In this document: piece by piece, positions 11,112 to 23,111 of the stretch
Position numbering within the stretch: position 1 is the first letter of the stretch
Layout: each line of letters begins with the position of its first letter
From: Daldinia sp. FL1419
Taxonomy: Eukaryota; Ascomycota; Sordariomycetes; Xylariales; Hypoxylaceae
NCBI GenBank assembly: GCA_025201765.1
Contig: MU623354.1
Span: forward strand, 340,581-404,580
Direction of reading: 5' to 3'
Length of the DNA: 64,000 bases
Position numbers and translations under genes: made by a program
Notes under the pieces: model-generated
Database searches by the model: none
What the model saw: only the letters and a program-made list of their open reading frames with translations
Told to the model about the DNA's origin: nothing

Positions 11112-12109
11112 ATCATATCGGCGTTGCCTGGTTGAGTTAGTTATTCGGCATCTCGCCGGGAGTGGTGGTTGGTTTTGTCGCGTTGTACTTGCTTCCTCGA
11201 AGCTTACGAGACCAGGATATCTAGGTGTACCCATTTAACGTAGTAGTTTAGCGATGTCGAGAAGAATTTATACGGGGTTGGTAGTTATACTCTTATATAT
11301 GGAGAGAGATGGATATAGGATCACATAGGCAGTATATATATAAGCATAGGTAGTTATAGTATGGCATAAAGACCTATGAATAAACCTGCCGGATTTGGAC
11401 ATCAAAATTACTCAAATAGGCAGTTTGTTAGGTTAGTGTGTTCACGACAGGGTTCCTATTCCCATCGGGTATCGGGTACTGGTATCCACTTTAGGGGTCG
11501 TGCGCACGGCATTAAGCTTAAATTAGAGGTAGTATGGGTACTATGTACCACGCTCAAAATGCTTGCTTGTATAAGCTGTGGTTATGTAAGCAGAGAAGAG
11601 CAGAGCAGCGCAGCAACAACAACTTATATTATATCAAATTAGTTAGTTACGTATAAAATAAACAAGTTATATTGTTATGGAAATCATGCCGTGTGATTAA
11701 ATATATCTATTTATTTTTCAGCGGCAATAACGGCGTAGTTGGAAGCTCGGCCGCCGTGGCCCGTGGGTGCTTGACTATCCCCGGGTTCAATATGATTCTA
11801 CGTCGGGTAGGTCCTCTGATACGCGAAGGAACACATCATCTTCAGTCCTCGTCCCTGTTACCAAGCGGATATTCCCTGGCCCTGCTTGTCAATTACTTAT
11901 TACCGATAGGTTTATACGTAGCTTCAACCTGCATGACTTAGACCCACCTGTCTAATTCCTTCCCCCTCCCCCGTGGACCTAGAATCCCGGGGGACTTAGG
12001 CGAGTGGAATCGTCGTGATGCTATATAAACCCTTGAGTAGTATTTGTTGTTTTGATCTCTTGCCTTCAATGAATCTGTTTATGAAAGTCAGAGTTGCTGG
12101 TTGACGGCG
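11112..12109. other. Intergenic between the two P450 genes
   Basis: About 1 kb with no coding sequence that can be supported; an A/T-rich block with (TA)n lies at 11295-11360. The promoter of the second P450 occupies the right end. Confidence 0.4.
12022..12029 (+). promoter_or_regulatory. TATA box of the second P450 gene
   Basis: TATATAAA lies about 80 nt before the chosen ATG at 12110, a usual fungal distance. A short out-of-frame uORF (ATG at about 12069) ends before the main start. Confidence 0.55.
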
Positions 12110-13961
12110 ATGGGGTTTCAAATTTCTTTAGTTTTGCTCCCGTTAGTGGGTGCGCTTGTATTAGATTTCGCCTTACGCTTATACCGTCGGCGGCAGAGAT
12201 TCAAGGACTTGGTACGAATTTGCCGCTACTACCTAATCCGATGGCAATAATGAGACTGACTTCGAGTATAGCCCAAACCACCGCACAGCTTCCTATGGGG
12301 TCATCTCAAGATCATGGCCGAGCTTGTCGGCCAACTACCCCCTAATAATCATCCACAGATATATTACACTGCCATCGCTCATAAGTATAACCTAAAAGGC
12401 ATCTGGTATCTCGATCTGTGGCCTATAGCCGATCCGCAGGTTGTCTTAACAGAGCCAGAGCTTATGGATGCGGTGCAAGTAACGAGGGTATATAACCAGC
12501 ATCGGATGGGCCAAGAAATGGTGTCTGATTTAATTGGCGAAAATGTTATTGCAACTGTTAACGGTCCAGTGTGGAAAAAGCTTCACAACGCGATGGCTCC
12601 AGCATTCCTACCTTCTCACGTTAAGACTCTTACGGGCCTGATGGCCGATGAGACGATGATCTTTAGGGATACGCTGAGGAAGTTCGCGAGTAGCTGTCAA
12701 CCTTTCTCCATGGAACATGTTTTGTCGAAGCTTACCTTTGATATCGTTGGTCGGGTCGTCTTCAATTTTTCGCCTAATGCGCAGACACAAGGCAGCCCGC
12801 AACAAGATGACTTGATACAGATCTCCCGGTTGATTGGTCAGCAGCTTTCTATGAACCCGTTTGTCAAGCTGCAGGTAGCTCTGAGGAAATGGTCTGTTCG
12901 GAAGCGGATGAATGCGTCCGTTGCTGCAAAAATCCAGGAGCGTCTGGCTGCGTTGAGAAGCGAGAACATTGTACCATCTCGAAAGGATCCTCTTAGTGTT
13001 CTCGATTTGATGCTTCGAGAAACGGTGCTGCAAAATGGAACTCGACAAGGTTCCAAGGCGCTCGAGCTTCCTGAAGGAGAATTAGAACTATTGGTTACAA
13101 AGTAAGCCTCTTCTCATGTATCTCCAATAAGAATATACATTTACGGAATTCGAACAGTGTCAAAGCTCTTCTATTCGCTGGAATGGGAACAACTGTCGAC
13201 ACACTATGCGTAAGTACTCCTATAAGACTTGACATGTTATCCTAGCTAATTTACCATAACTCAGTTTGCCTATATGCTTTTGTCAAAACACCCAGAAGTC
13301 GTCCAGAGAATGCTTGAAGAACAGGAGGCGGTATTTGGAAAGGATCTAGGAGTGATCTTAGAGAACCTAAAGGAGTCACCGATAAAACTCAACCAATTGG
13401 AATACACAACAGGCGTAATTAAAGAAGCCATGCGGCTCTTCCCTGTTGGATTTGGCATCAAGGAGGCACCAGCAGGGTAAGGAACCCCTTCTCCCCCTTT
13501 AGGATGTATCCGAGAGGACAATGCTAATGTGAATTTCTCATAGTGGAACGGTTTCATATCAAGGCCGCGAGTATCCCGTAGATGGCGGCTTGCTCATCAT
13601 CCCCTCTTGGCACACGATGCACTTCGACTCGAGGTATTTCCCGGAACCTAACACATTCCGACCGGAGAGATTCCTAGGCGAAGGCGTTCCGCGCGGTTGG
13701 TTCCGGAGCTTCAGTCGTGGCCCACGTGCTTGCATAGGACAAGATCTCGCCCTGGATATCATGCGCGTGATCCTGCTGCTTACTGTCCGAGACTTTCACT
13801 TCGAGCTCTTCGGGCTCAAGCCTAATCCGAAGCCGAAAGCCCCTTACACGGATCTCGATACGGTCTTTGGTGATATAATATTCCAGGAGATGTTGACGTT
13901 GGAGGCAAAACCCAGGGGTGATATGATGATGACTGTTAGCGAGAAGAGTGTAGTAGTATAG
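12110..13961 (+). CDS. Cytochrome P450 monooxygenase (CYP59/StcS-like), with altered helix I
   Basis: Five exons: 12110-12211, 12272-13101, 13158-13209, 13265-13476 and 13544-13961, all in phase; 537 residues. N-terminal anchor ISLVLLPLVGALVLDF, then PKPPHSFLWGHLK. The region HKYNLKGIWYLDLWP and VNGPVWKKLHNAMAPAF resembles the CYP59 group (StcS/VerA of the sterigmatocystin-aflatoxin pathway) and related long-chain P450s; this assignment is tentative. ExxR is EAMR (382-385), the PERF motif is FRPERF and the heme loop is FSRGPRACIG (Cys 462). Helix I reads AGMGTT (318-323), so the usual acidic residue before TT is replaced by Gly. Same strand as the preceding P450, about 1 kb downstream. Confidence 0.88.
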
Positions 13962-14952
13962 GGGACTTTATGATTAGGTGTATTTACAAAATGAAAATAT
14001 CTTTGAAATACGTACCTACGTAACGCAACGGAATTCTGCGAAAATGAAAAAAAAAAAAAATTTAGACAGAAAAGAAATAATTAATAATAATAGTTAAAAA
14101 AAAAGGAAAAAAAAGGAAAAATTAATAAAATAATAAAAACTACAAAAAAGCAGGCCCCAAGCCTCGAGAAACGCCACATTTAATCACTACTAGATGGCCT
14201 GTCTAGGTGCCCTGTGTGAGACTCGAATCCGGAAACGCCATCGAAAAACCCGGCAGGACGGATTTTATCTACCCCTTCCTCCCATGAAAACCACTAAGCC
14301 ACGGCCGTGTTGGGTAGTGTATCTGAATGGTCTGGAGTGATTGATGGGTTTACAATTGGTCATTATAAGTTTAACTTCGGTTGCCTGGTTGCCTCGAGGT
14401 GAGTTTGTCACTGGAAGTACCTTGGTAAGTACCTACCTACCTAGGTACGTGTAATTGGTATTGTACGCACTGCAGGCGCAAATATAGATGACATGTTACG
14501 AGGCAAGAGGGATAAGGGTACCTAAGGTACCTAGGGTACTAACCATGCTGCCAAACCTAGTACTTCGAAGCCTACCTACCTACAGGTAGGTACTCGGATC
14601 ATAGTATGGAAGGCTTGCATTCAAATAAATAATGTACCTACTACCACCTATATTATCCTGATGAACCTAAAAATCACCATCCCCCCTATTCGCAACTCCA
14701 CGTAGCGATCGTAAGAATAAAAGGGTATCAATTCCCGCCGAAGCCCGTATGCAACGCCCAGAGAGATTTATAAAACAACCCTCGAAACCCCCAAACCAAG
14801 TGCACAGGAGAGACACTAGGTCTTTATGATATCGGATATCAATGATGGTCAAGAATGAGACTGGCCAGCAAAGAAGTCAAGTCGAAATAGAACGAGTGCA
14901 AGTACCAACACCCTTGATGGGTCTCGTACGCCTAGTTAGCCATTGGCGCCTC
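13962..14952. other. Intergenic with A-rich tract, tRNA-like relic and TACCT motifs
   Basis: Convergent 3' ends of the P450 and the phosphatase-like gene. It holds an A-rich low-complexity tract (14041-14150), a tRNA-promoter-like element on the minus strand (listed separately) and dense CCTAGGTACC-type motifs (14420-14600). Confidence 0.5.
14145..14312 (-). repeat. Possible tRNA-derived element (SINE relic) with A and B boxes
   Basis: On the minus strand TGGCTTAGTGG (14301-14291) matches the Pol III A box and GGATTCGAGTC (14230-14220) matches the B box, at tRNA-like spacing (82 nt end to end). The T-arm stem does not pair and no cloverleaf could be drawn, so it is not a working tRNA gene. 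A long T-rich tract follows on the same strand (about 14137-14048). It could be a degenerate SINE or a decayed tRNA pseudogene. Confidence 0.4.
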
Positions 14953-16769
14953 TTAAACGTGCTCTGCAGGATTCACTGGGGAGGCTCCCAAAATGCTATC
15001 CCCATCGTCGCTTTTTGGATCCCGCCTAATCGATGCGCCAAAGACACTATTGTCAGGGGTGGCAATAGGAGCTGGTGTCTTGATAAGGCTAGTCGCAGGT
15101 GGACCACCAAGCTCCCAGCTTCCCACGCGCTCATGTCTTGCGCCGCTCTTTGCAATAGATACATCGTGGTCCGACGACATCTTCTCGGCGCCTTTGAACC
15201 CACCTAGACTGCTCTGATGTCGGGAAGTATTCGATGGGCCCTTACGCCGAATGCGCAAATTACCAAAAACAAAGGCCGTTATACTGGCAAGACCAAATAC
15301 TGCAATGGTCGTCGCGGCGCCGATGACACCAGCGACTGCTGGAGACAGGGAAGAGTTACTGTTCTGATTAGCCCTATTACCGCTCGGGGAACCATTCAGA
15401 CCCTCGGAGCTGCGGGTTAGTGCATCGCAAAATAAGGTAATAGAAGAGCACATGCTACACCAATCCGAGAGCTCCCATATAGCGAACTTTCCGATTTCAG
15501 CTTCAAAGTCAGACCAGGTCATACGTGTTTCGGAGTTGCTCCGACCGAAAAGCGGATACTCCGTTAGCGGGACATCGTCGCCCGAGCCGTTACGGTACAG
15601 GAAACGCACCCAGGAGATATCCTGGCGAGGGTAAGCCGCGTCGTCGTCGGTGGTGAAAAGCTCGAATACGATGGTGGCGCCAGGGTTTGGGATCTGTCTG
15701 AAGGTTCCGGCAACATTGGGTAGATCGGCTAGCGAGAAGAAAGATAAGAACGGTTCGAAGGAACCGAACATCAACGTCAACTTGTTTGCGGATCCCGCCG
15801 AATCTATATGCGCACTAAGCTGTGACACCACCTTAGCCGCGAGCGTGCGACCCGCAATAGCCCTGATCATGTCGCCTTGTTGCGACCCCGAGGCCGATAG
15901 GTTGCCATTGAGGGCGAACTGCTGACTATTGGCTAAATTGCGCAGGATTGCTAGACGATCTTCACCAAGGGAATCGTGGATGGATTCGTCATGATCGTAC
16001 GCATATTGGGCGTAGTCGTACAAATCATATGCGTAGTCGAAATTCAGCATGGTATTCGGTAGCGTATTGGGGAATACCTCGTCCCACGTCCTCTCGTAGA
16101 AGACGGACGTCGAGTTGTACATTTTTTGAGCCGCATCGCTATCTTGGTAGTCAAGATCTGATGACCAGTATTCTGTGCATGCAACATGCCCCTCAAGCCT
16201 GGTGGTCTTATTAGCATTCACGTAAATATCATTTGCTCATAGTCAACTTACCAGACAGAATTCGGGTCTGTGGTGGGGACAGTCCGAACATTAGGATATT
16301 GGTAGCCGCCTAGAGGATAATTGACCGCAGTGCCATTAGCCAGCGTAGATGCGTTGGAACCGCCGTTGCTATCAGCGAAAGCCCGAGTGACGGGCGGGTA
16401 AAGACCCTGCAGGAAAGCCAGGCCTCCTCCCACTACATAGTCATCCGTGGTGCTATAGATAGAAAGCTGGCTATTATCGAGGGCTTGTCGTTCTAACCCG
16501 GCGATGGGCGAATTAGTCGTTATAGCGTTGTCTTCGTCTGATAAGCTCGAATTGGACAAATACCGCGCTCTAAATAGCGATCCCTGAGAATAGAGCTGCT
16601 GTGCGCCCAACGGAGTCAAGGTAGGGATAAGGTCTCCTTGGAAAGGCGTGCGCTCGCCGTATAAGACATACGCGAAAGAAGCCCAGACGGTCTCATTGGC
16701 AGACTGAGCTAGGGCTTCGCTCACAAGTGAAAGACCAGCAGTCAGCGCTATTAGCGAACGTGAAGCCAT
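14953..16769 (-). CDS. Membrane-anchored histidine-acid-phosphatase-like protein, catalytically degenerate
   Basis: Two exons, 16769-16252 and 16198-14953, with a 53-nt intron in phase; 587 residues. N-terminal signal peptide (RSLIALTAGLSLVSEALA). The lumenal/extracellular domain follows the clade-2 histidine phosphatase layout (acid phosphatase/phytase). The active-site RHGxRxP has become LYGERTP (36-42), so the phosphorylated His and the first Arg are lost, and the expected HD proton-donor site is in FGSFEPF (about 317-323) without His-Asp. Many N-glycosylation sequons are present. A TM segment (about 459-485, AVAGVIGAATTIAVFG onward) precedes a basic NLRIRRKG stop-transfer and a Ser-rich cytosolic tail. 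It may bind ligands or act as a structural or receptor-like wall protein; the role is unknown. Cys pairs CSMCSS and FCDAL probably form disulfides. Confidence 0.82.
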
Positions 16770-18664
16770 TTTTCAAGCTCAACTCGCGCTCACCACGCCC
16801 TTCTCATATAACTCACGAGAAGAGCTTAAGGCTGAGGGAAATCGTATGAAACAGCGAGTAGGGGAGGGAGGTCAAGAAGAGCTATCGGGCTCGAGAAGGA
16901 TAAAGGAGGGGTAAATAGAGAGACAAAGAGATAACTAACCCTACCTTCGAGGCTTGCTCACCTTTGCATGTCTTGCTTATTGTACCTACATGGCTTCTGA
17001 TGACACCAGATAACGTGCTTGTGTGATCAAGGGCCCGTCATGACATCCCGCTAGATAGGACCGGCGCCTCAATGTCTGCTTACGGGCAAGCTCCTCTCTA
17101 GGCGTCTCTCCCGCGTATGGAGGAGGTATATAGCAAGAAAGCGGCGGGGAGCTTGTGAACTCTCGCTCGGGAACGGCGGGGTAGCGTAGCTGGTCTGGCG
17201 GGGGAAGAAGAGCACGCCAGATAAGGAGCGAAGCAAGGAGAGCTTGGCATAGCTCTTTTGGGGAGCCTTTAGGGCTGGTGGGCTGGGATAAGTTATCATC
17301 GGACAAGCTATTACCCCTGTCCATTCCCCGGAGATGGAGCTCTGTTATAGGCTCGTTAGCATACCTGCAGCGGCGATCTGCCCCTGCCTATGCCTTAGTA
17401 CGCCGTAGTGTCAGAGTGGTTGCATTGAAGCACCCGTGACACTTGAGATAGAGTGTAAGACATCGCTTTCAGATGCTATTGCTACTCTGTACCTGCGAGA
17501 TGGAAGTCTGGGTGGACTTGGGTTTTCTCGGTTGCTAGGGACGGTAGGGATATTCTTTATCGATATGACGAGTAGAAGCTTAGCTTTGAAGATTTCGTGG
17601 GGTTTGGGTATGCTAGTATCAGTATACGAGCGGACTCAGGGGCGGTGTTTTGCAAGATGAGATCTGGTGTCCGCTGCGATTGTGTGCTGCTGCAGGAACC
17701 CTTTGTTACAGCGAACAACGGGTACGGACATGATATCCGGAGGCCTCGTGTTAGGAACAAATAACTAACAGTAGGTAGATTGAACTCTGGAAACTCCTAA
17801 CCGTAGTTGGATACTAACTGGAATCTATGATGTCTATGAAATTAATAAGGTGTAAGTCTAATAAGATCCATATGCAACATGTTCACGGATCCTTTCTTGC
17901 CCAATACCAACCGCATGAACACTAATCTCTCTCCATAGGCCAAACTCATTTAACTCTGAGGCTTGCATGGAATTTAATGACTCGTGCACGTTGGCAGCCC
18001 ACAGCATAACTGGAATCAACCCGTATGTTTGAATTGATAGTTCATTCTCGATTAACTACCAAATCATAAGTGCAGATCCTAGGACTGTTGCACGAAGCTG
18101 ACGCGAGCTTCTCTTATTAACAACAACTATCCAGTAGTATCAAGGGCGTTCGAAAGGCTTCCAATGACCTAACGGTTAGCTCCGGGGACATATATACGCC
18201 CACGTGAGCGGCATCTCTGCCCCAGCCGACGATGAGAGTGCGAATATCTTTCCAGAAGGCGGATAAACTGTCCGCTCGCCATGCAATTACGGCATGATTA
18301 TTACGCCGTATAAGCACTGATACATACATAACAGTCGGTCGCGATACGTCATTAATACTCGCTTGTTGCATCTCCGTGACGGGATCCTCGGGCAGCGGAA
18401 GCGCTAGTGCAATATCACCGTAGACGGTGCGGATGAACTAGTACGATCCGGGGTCGAGTTCCGCATTCGTTGCAACGCTATCGTAATATCCACGAAAAGC
18501 TGGAGATAAACGGGCTTAAATTCCCTATATATAGGTATATAACGACAGCTCAGTCGAAGACAACTCAGCTCTTAATCTCCCTAAGATCATCTTTCTAACC
18601 TAAGCCCTACCTACTTAGGTACCTACTCGTATTTTCAATAGTAGTAATTTGTTTAAGTCGAACA
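16770..18664. other. Long intergenic region upstream of the SDR gene
   Basis: Divergent promoter region between the phosphatase-like gene (minus) and the SDR gene (plus), 1.9 kb. Several open frames of 60-110 codons on both strands overlap one another and show no recognisable domain, so none is called. Confidence 0.4.
18526..18543 (+). promoter_or_regulatory. TATA-like element of the SDR gene
   Basis: TATATATA (18526-18533) and a second TATATAAC (18536-18543) lie about 120-140 nt before the ATG at 18665, followed by a CT/CA-rich leader. Confidence 0.45.
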
Positions 18665-19878
18665 ATGGCCAAGGGCTCCATCCTAATTACCGGTGCCAAC
18701 GGCGGCTTGGGCTCCTCTACCGTTGATCAGATCCTACACCGACCGTCCCTTGCTCAGGAATACCATGGATTGTACACGGTTCGCAAAGTCGAAACCGCCG
18801 ATGCGGTGAAAAAGGTGCTCCGAAATGCTGACAAGGTCAACCACAAATACGATCTCGTTCCCCTCGACCTAGGAAGCCTCGCTAGTGTTCGCCAGGTCGC
18901 CGCGGATATCAATTCGCGGGTTGCAAAAGGCGAGATACCGCCTATTCGTGCGCTGGTTTTATCCGCGGCGTACCAGGAGCATAGCCAGCACAATTTCACC
19001 AAGGATGGCTTTGACATGTCCTTCCAGGCTGGGTACCTCTCGCACTTCCTCTTGACGCTCCTATTGCTTCAGAGTATGGATAAGGAGAATGGCCGTATAC
19101 TCGTATTAGGGAGCTGGACGCACGAGTGAGTACATAATTGCCCCCTTATGTCGACGGCATCTCTGGTTTATACCGAACCCATAGCTGACCCGTTCTAGCA
19201 CTACCGATGCCAGGAACAAAATAGGGCCGTTTAAAGAGAGCTACGGCCCTGAGGAGTTTCGGTGGATTTTTAACGACCCCGAGGGTAGCACCGAACCTAT
19301 CGCCAAGGGTAAATGGGGGTATGTCGCTGGGCTCAAGGAGGATCCGTGTGCTGGTATGAGACGGTACGGAGCTGCGAAGCTATGCGAAGTCATGATGATG
19401 TGAGTGTCCCCTTTCCCTACTTACCTAGGCGCTTAAATTATTCTGTCAAATTAAACTAACATCATCCAGGCGTGAACTAGCGCGGCGCATACGGCAAGAC
19501 CCGTCGCTCTCCAAAATCGCCGTGCTAGGCCTGGACCCGGCCGCGATGACGAGCGGCATATCGCGGCGCGGCAACTGGCTAGTCCGGGTCCTCATCATGA
19601 AAATCATAGGCCCGCTCCTCGCGCCGATCGCGACGTGGCTGAGCCCCAACGGCGACTTGCGGACGACGTGGAAGTCGGCGGCGGACGTGATACACGCGTG
19701 CTTCGACACGGACGGCGGCCTGGGCGAGTACCCGAACGGACTCTACCTGAACGGCTCGGCCGTCGCGGATGTCGGCCCGGAGGCGAAGGACGAGGCTAAG
19801 TGTCGCCGGTTGTGGAGCGATAGTCTCGAGTATGCGAATGTCAAGGAGGGCGATACCGTGTTGGCAGATTGGCGATGA
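18665..19878 (+). CDS. Short-chain dehydrogenase/reductase (Rossmann fold)
   Basis: Three exons, 18665-19125, 19199-19399 and 19470-19878, all in phase; 356 residues. The dinucleotide-binding TGANGGLG (9-16) is at the N-terminus as in classical SDRs. The NNAG strand is replaced by LSAA. The catalytic YxxxK is YGAAK (210-214), preceded by a probable catalytic Ser in LGSWTHD. The insertion of about 45 residues between the Ser and the Tyr (KIGPFKESYGPEEF...) is longer than in small SDRs and fits the retinol-dehydrogenase-like fungal group that reduces ketones or aldehydes. Codon use in exon 3 is notably GC-richer than in exon 1. No signal peptide. Substrate unknown; it may serve the same pathway as the P450s but lies 5 kb away across another gene. 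Confidence 0.88.
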
Positions 19879-21251
19879 TGGTAGCGTTAAGATTGGCGAT
19901 GGTTTATGCGGAATACCCGGTTTTTCTCGTTGCGTCGTTTTGTCTACCAAAATGAAAACTTCCAGGTTGGAATAGAAATTGGAGTGAGCCAAGGCCGAGG
20001 ATATGCGCTGCGCTGTGCTGTGATATGATGTGATGTATGTACGTTGCAGTATAATTGCGGGATATCCGAAGTCGGCATCCGTAACGAGGTTGGCCAGATC
20101 AAAAATCTGCCGAACGTAAAGTGAGTGCCGCCAGGTCGGTATCCAAGTTTACACGTTTACCGCGGCCGAAGACGGGGGGAGGGGGGGAGGGAGCGATCGC
20201 TCATCTCGTCCGTTGCTACGTGCCAACGTAGATAGATAGACTGTAGGCAGGGACCGTCGTAGCCCGGACGCATCGAGGTGCATCCTTCTCGTCTGTATGA
20301 CGGCTATGGAATGCTGCCCAAGAGGGTGCTGTTACTATGTAAGACGCAGAGCTCTCAGAAGGGAGAAGAGTGCGGTCATATGCAGCCTTGCTGTATCACC
20401 ATGAGAACGTTACATGTGTGGGGTTATATATTACGGTTATATTGAGAGCTTGCATCAGCTAACTGTTTCTTCTGCGTCCGTACGGCGCTCCAAAGTAGTC
20501 TGGCCGTCATCCCGAACTACGGAACCGTATCTAGGAACACGCACGACGATGCTCAGGGGTCTATGCCTATTTTGTCCACGATAAGTCTAGTCTGCAGACT
20601 GGGTTCCGTGGTACGGGTACGGGATGTAATATGCGATCTCTACTGCTTTTTGATCCTCGGAGGCAACGGGGTTGAGTCTGGGTTTTGTTAAATAGCATTT
20701 CGAAGCTTTCCCTCTTTTTGCTATTTATCCGCGTTTTTGGCGTCTTTCTGCAAGGCCGTAACGTAAGTAAAGATCTACCTGACGCAACGAAACGGCTCAC
20801 GTATAATAATGGCGGTTAAAATCGTAGCGCGTGACTCGATTCCGTAGATCTTGGGGAAACCATGCTATGCAGATAGCCCATCCTGCACCGACCAGGTAGG
20901 TAGAACCAGCGTCGTCTCATGTATACACCTCTCCTCATGTAGGCACATGTAGGTCGGCTCTTGGTGGGATGCTCATTGGTCGAGTCCCGTCGTATGGATG
21001 TATCTAGATCAACCGCGTGCAGCACCGATTCGACGTTCCGCTGCCCAGTTTTTACGAAGGACGCATTCGATTGCCATTTTAACGGGGTTTTCTTCGTAAA
21101 AGTTTCTCCCGTATAGAAAATCCAGGGCCGACGCCTGATAATGTCATCATCGGGAGAGATTTACGCCCGGGCGGATGGAAGCGCGCGTCTTTGAGAGTTG
21201 TAAGCCTTCTCTTCGGAGGTGACGGACGACTCGGCCTGCGATCATTCCACA
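19879..21251. other. Intergenic, 1.4 kb
   Basis: Contains a G-rich low-complexity stretch near 20175-20190. Open frames of 70-80 codons have no domain and are not called. Confidence 0.4.
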
Positions 21252-22915
21252 ATGGCGCTCCTCAGGTTTCTTCTCTTGCTAGGCCTGCTGCCATTTTTTT
21301 GCTTGTCGGCTTCCCTTCCACATCCTCCTTCGAGATTTGAAAAGCTAGGATTCAGAGGTAAACCGACGGGCGCACACCGCACAGTCGGGAGCGGAAGACA
21401 TATCAGAGCTACGCTTCAGTCTCGGAAGGTCAATAATGTCACGGGCGGCGCAGTGTCTATGTATAGAGAGACTACCAAAGTCGAGGCCCGGTCACCACGG
21501 GAGCCGTTAGCCAGATACGGGGCTGGGATTGTGTATATGTTAGAACGTATGATATTTACTTCTTGTACTATGGGACGACAACTAATGTCTTTGGGTAGTC
21601 GCTATTGGAACTCCCGGACAGATAATATCAGCCATCCTCGATACCGGATCGTACACGCTGCTCGTGGATCCGGACTGCAACCTGGCGGCGGACCCGAAGG
21701 CTTGTCGGACGTATGGGTATTACGACACGAAACAGTCGTCTACCGCCAGAAATCTCAACGGCTGGTTTTCTGGTCAGTTCGGCACTGGGTATATGGAAGG
21801 GGTGTGGTATAGTGATACAGCCTACGTCGGACTAGACAGTACGTATAAATGTCCCCCTAAATTCCCCAGGTAAAAACATGATCACATATTTTAATACGCA
21901 TGGTATTGGCGATAGACCTACCGCTTCCAGGCCTAAGAGTTGGCGTGAGCAAATGGAGCGAGTATATTTGGGCCGGGGTATTGGGTGTTTCGTACGGCAA
22001 GGAGTGGAATACCGGATACCAAACCCTGCTTGATCTCCTTGTTACGCAAGGCTATATCGAAGTGCCGATATTCAGTCTAGGAGTCGGATACCAAGGTGGC
22101 GGAAGCCCAAGTGAGTTACCACGATCCTATACGCTGTTCTTACGAGACTAATCTTCCGTAGGCGACATAATCTTTGGAGGAGTAGACAGGAAAAAGTTCA
22201 GAGGATATCTCGAGCCCCTAGAAGTCTACCCCTATCCAGACCAACAGCTAAAGATCTTCGGCCAAGTAGGGTAAGGTGCTCTCCTAGCCCTATAGATGGG
22301 TAAAGCGTAGCGGCATATACTAACACGTGCAAAGTTATCGAGTGAATCTGACCTCGTTGGGCGTCACTCCTCCCGGACGAAACGAAACAATGTTAACGGA
22401 CAACGATTTCGAACGTAACGTACTGATCGATTCCGGATCTACGTATACCTATCTCGACGCAGACCTAGTTGCTACGATTGCAAGAGCCTTGAACGCGTAT
22501 CAAGACGAGAATGGAGTCTATCGCGTATCATGCGACACCCGAAATTTAGACGGCTCCGTGAACTTCGGGTTCAACTTTTATAATATAATTATTAGGGTTA
22601 ACTATGCTGACTTTGTGGTCGACTTTGAAAATTATTGCGCCCTCGGAGTCCAACCTACGGACAGCAAAGACTCGACGTGGGTGCTGGGGACGAGTTTTAT
22701 TCGAGCTGCATACCGTAAGTGCTACTCGGAAATTTCCAGAAACCCGACGGCAAAGTAGAATCCATAACCGCTGATAAAATTCAATAGTCATATTCGATCA
22801 GCTGAACAACGCCGTCTGGATTGCACAATATTTCCCGTGCGGCGAGAATGAGATAGCAGATCTAACCAAGGACGCGGGCAGACAACTATGGTTAGAGGTT
22901 ACGGGTTTATGTTAA
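21252..22915 (+). CDS. Secreted pepsin-like aspartic protease (family A1)
   Basis: Six exons: 21252-21546, 21599-21838, 21916-22110, 22162-22270, 22335-22714 and 22788-22915, all in phase; 448 residues. Signal peptide LLRFLLLLGLLPFFCLS is followed by a basic propeptide. Both catalytic motifs are present: DTGS (Asp about 113, LELAIGTPGQ before it) and DSGS (Asp about 312). The VLGTSFIRAAYLIFDQLNN block is the usual C-terminal psi-loop and strand. The WSEYIWAGVLGVSYG flap-side region and the extra Cys residues (DPDCN, KACRT) fit the fungal yapsin/candidapepsin-type group, but no GPI-anchor tail is visible (ends VTGLC). Probably an extracellular or wall-associated endopeptidase. Confidence 0.9.
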
Positions 22916-23111
22916 CCAAGAATGAAGAAGCGATGGGAACACGGGAATTCGAGTCCCAAAGGTAGATGTGCTTGCTACCACCTTGGCGGCGTACGTCCAT
23001 AGACACGCTATATGCTACGAGATGGTCATATCGCCAACACCTCGCACGTAGAGATCGTGCTTAAAAGTTGAAGAGCATTCGTTATAATTTAATCATCCAT
23101 ACCTACCTATG

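Noticed and set aside
11700..11960. Second tRNA-like element (GGTTCAA-type box near 11790)
   Set aside because: The A box is poor and the spacing too short.
14145..14312. Functional tRNA gene
   Set aside because: A and B boxes fit, but the T-arm stem does not pair and no cloverleaf can be drawn.
16986..18371. Several 60-110-codon frames between the phosphatase-like and SDR genes
   Set aside because: Overlapping, low-complexity or domain-free, without clear starts or splice partners.
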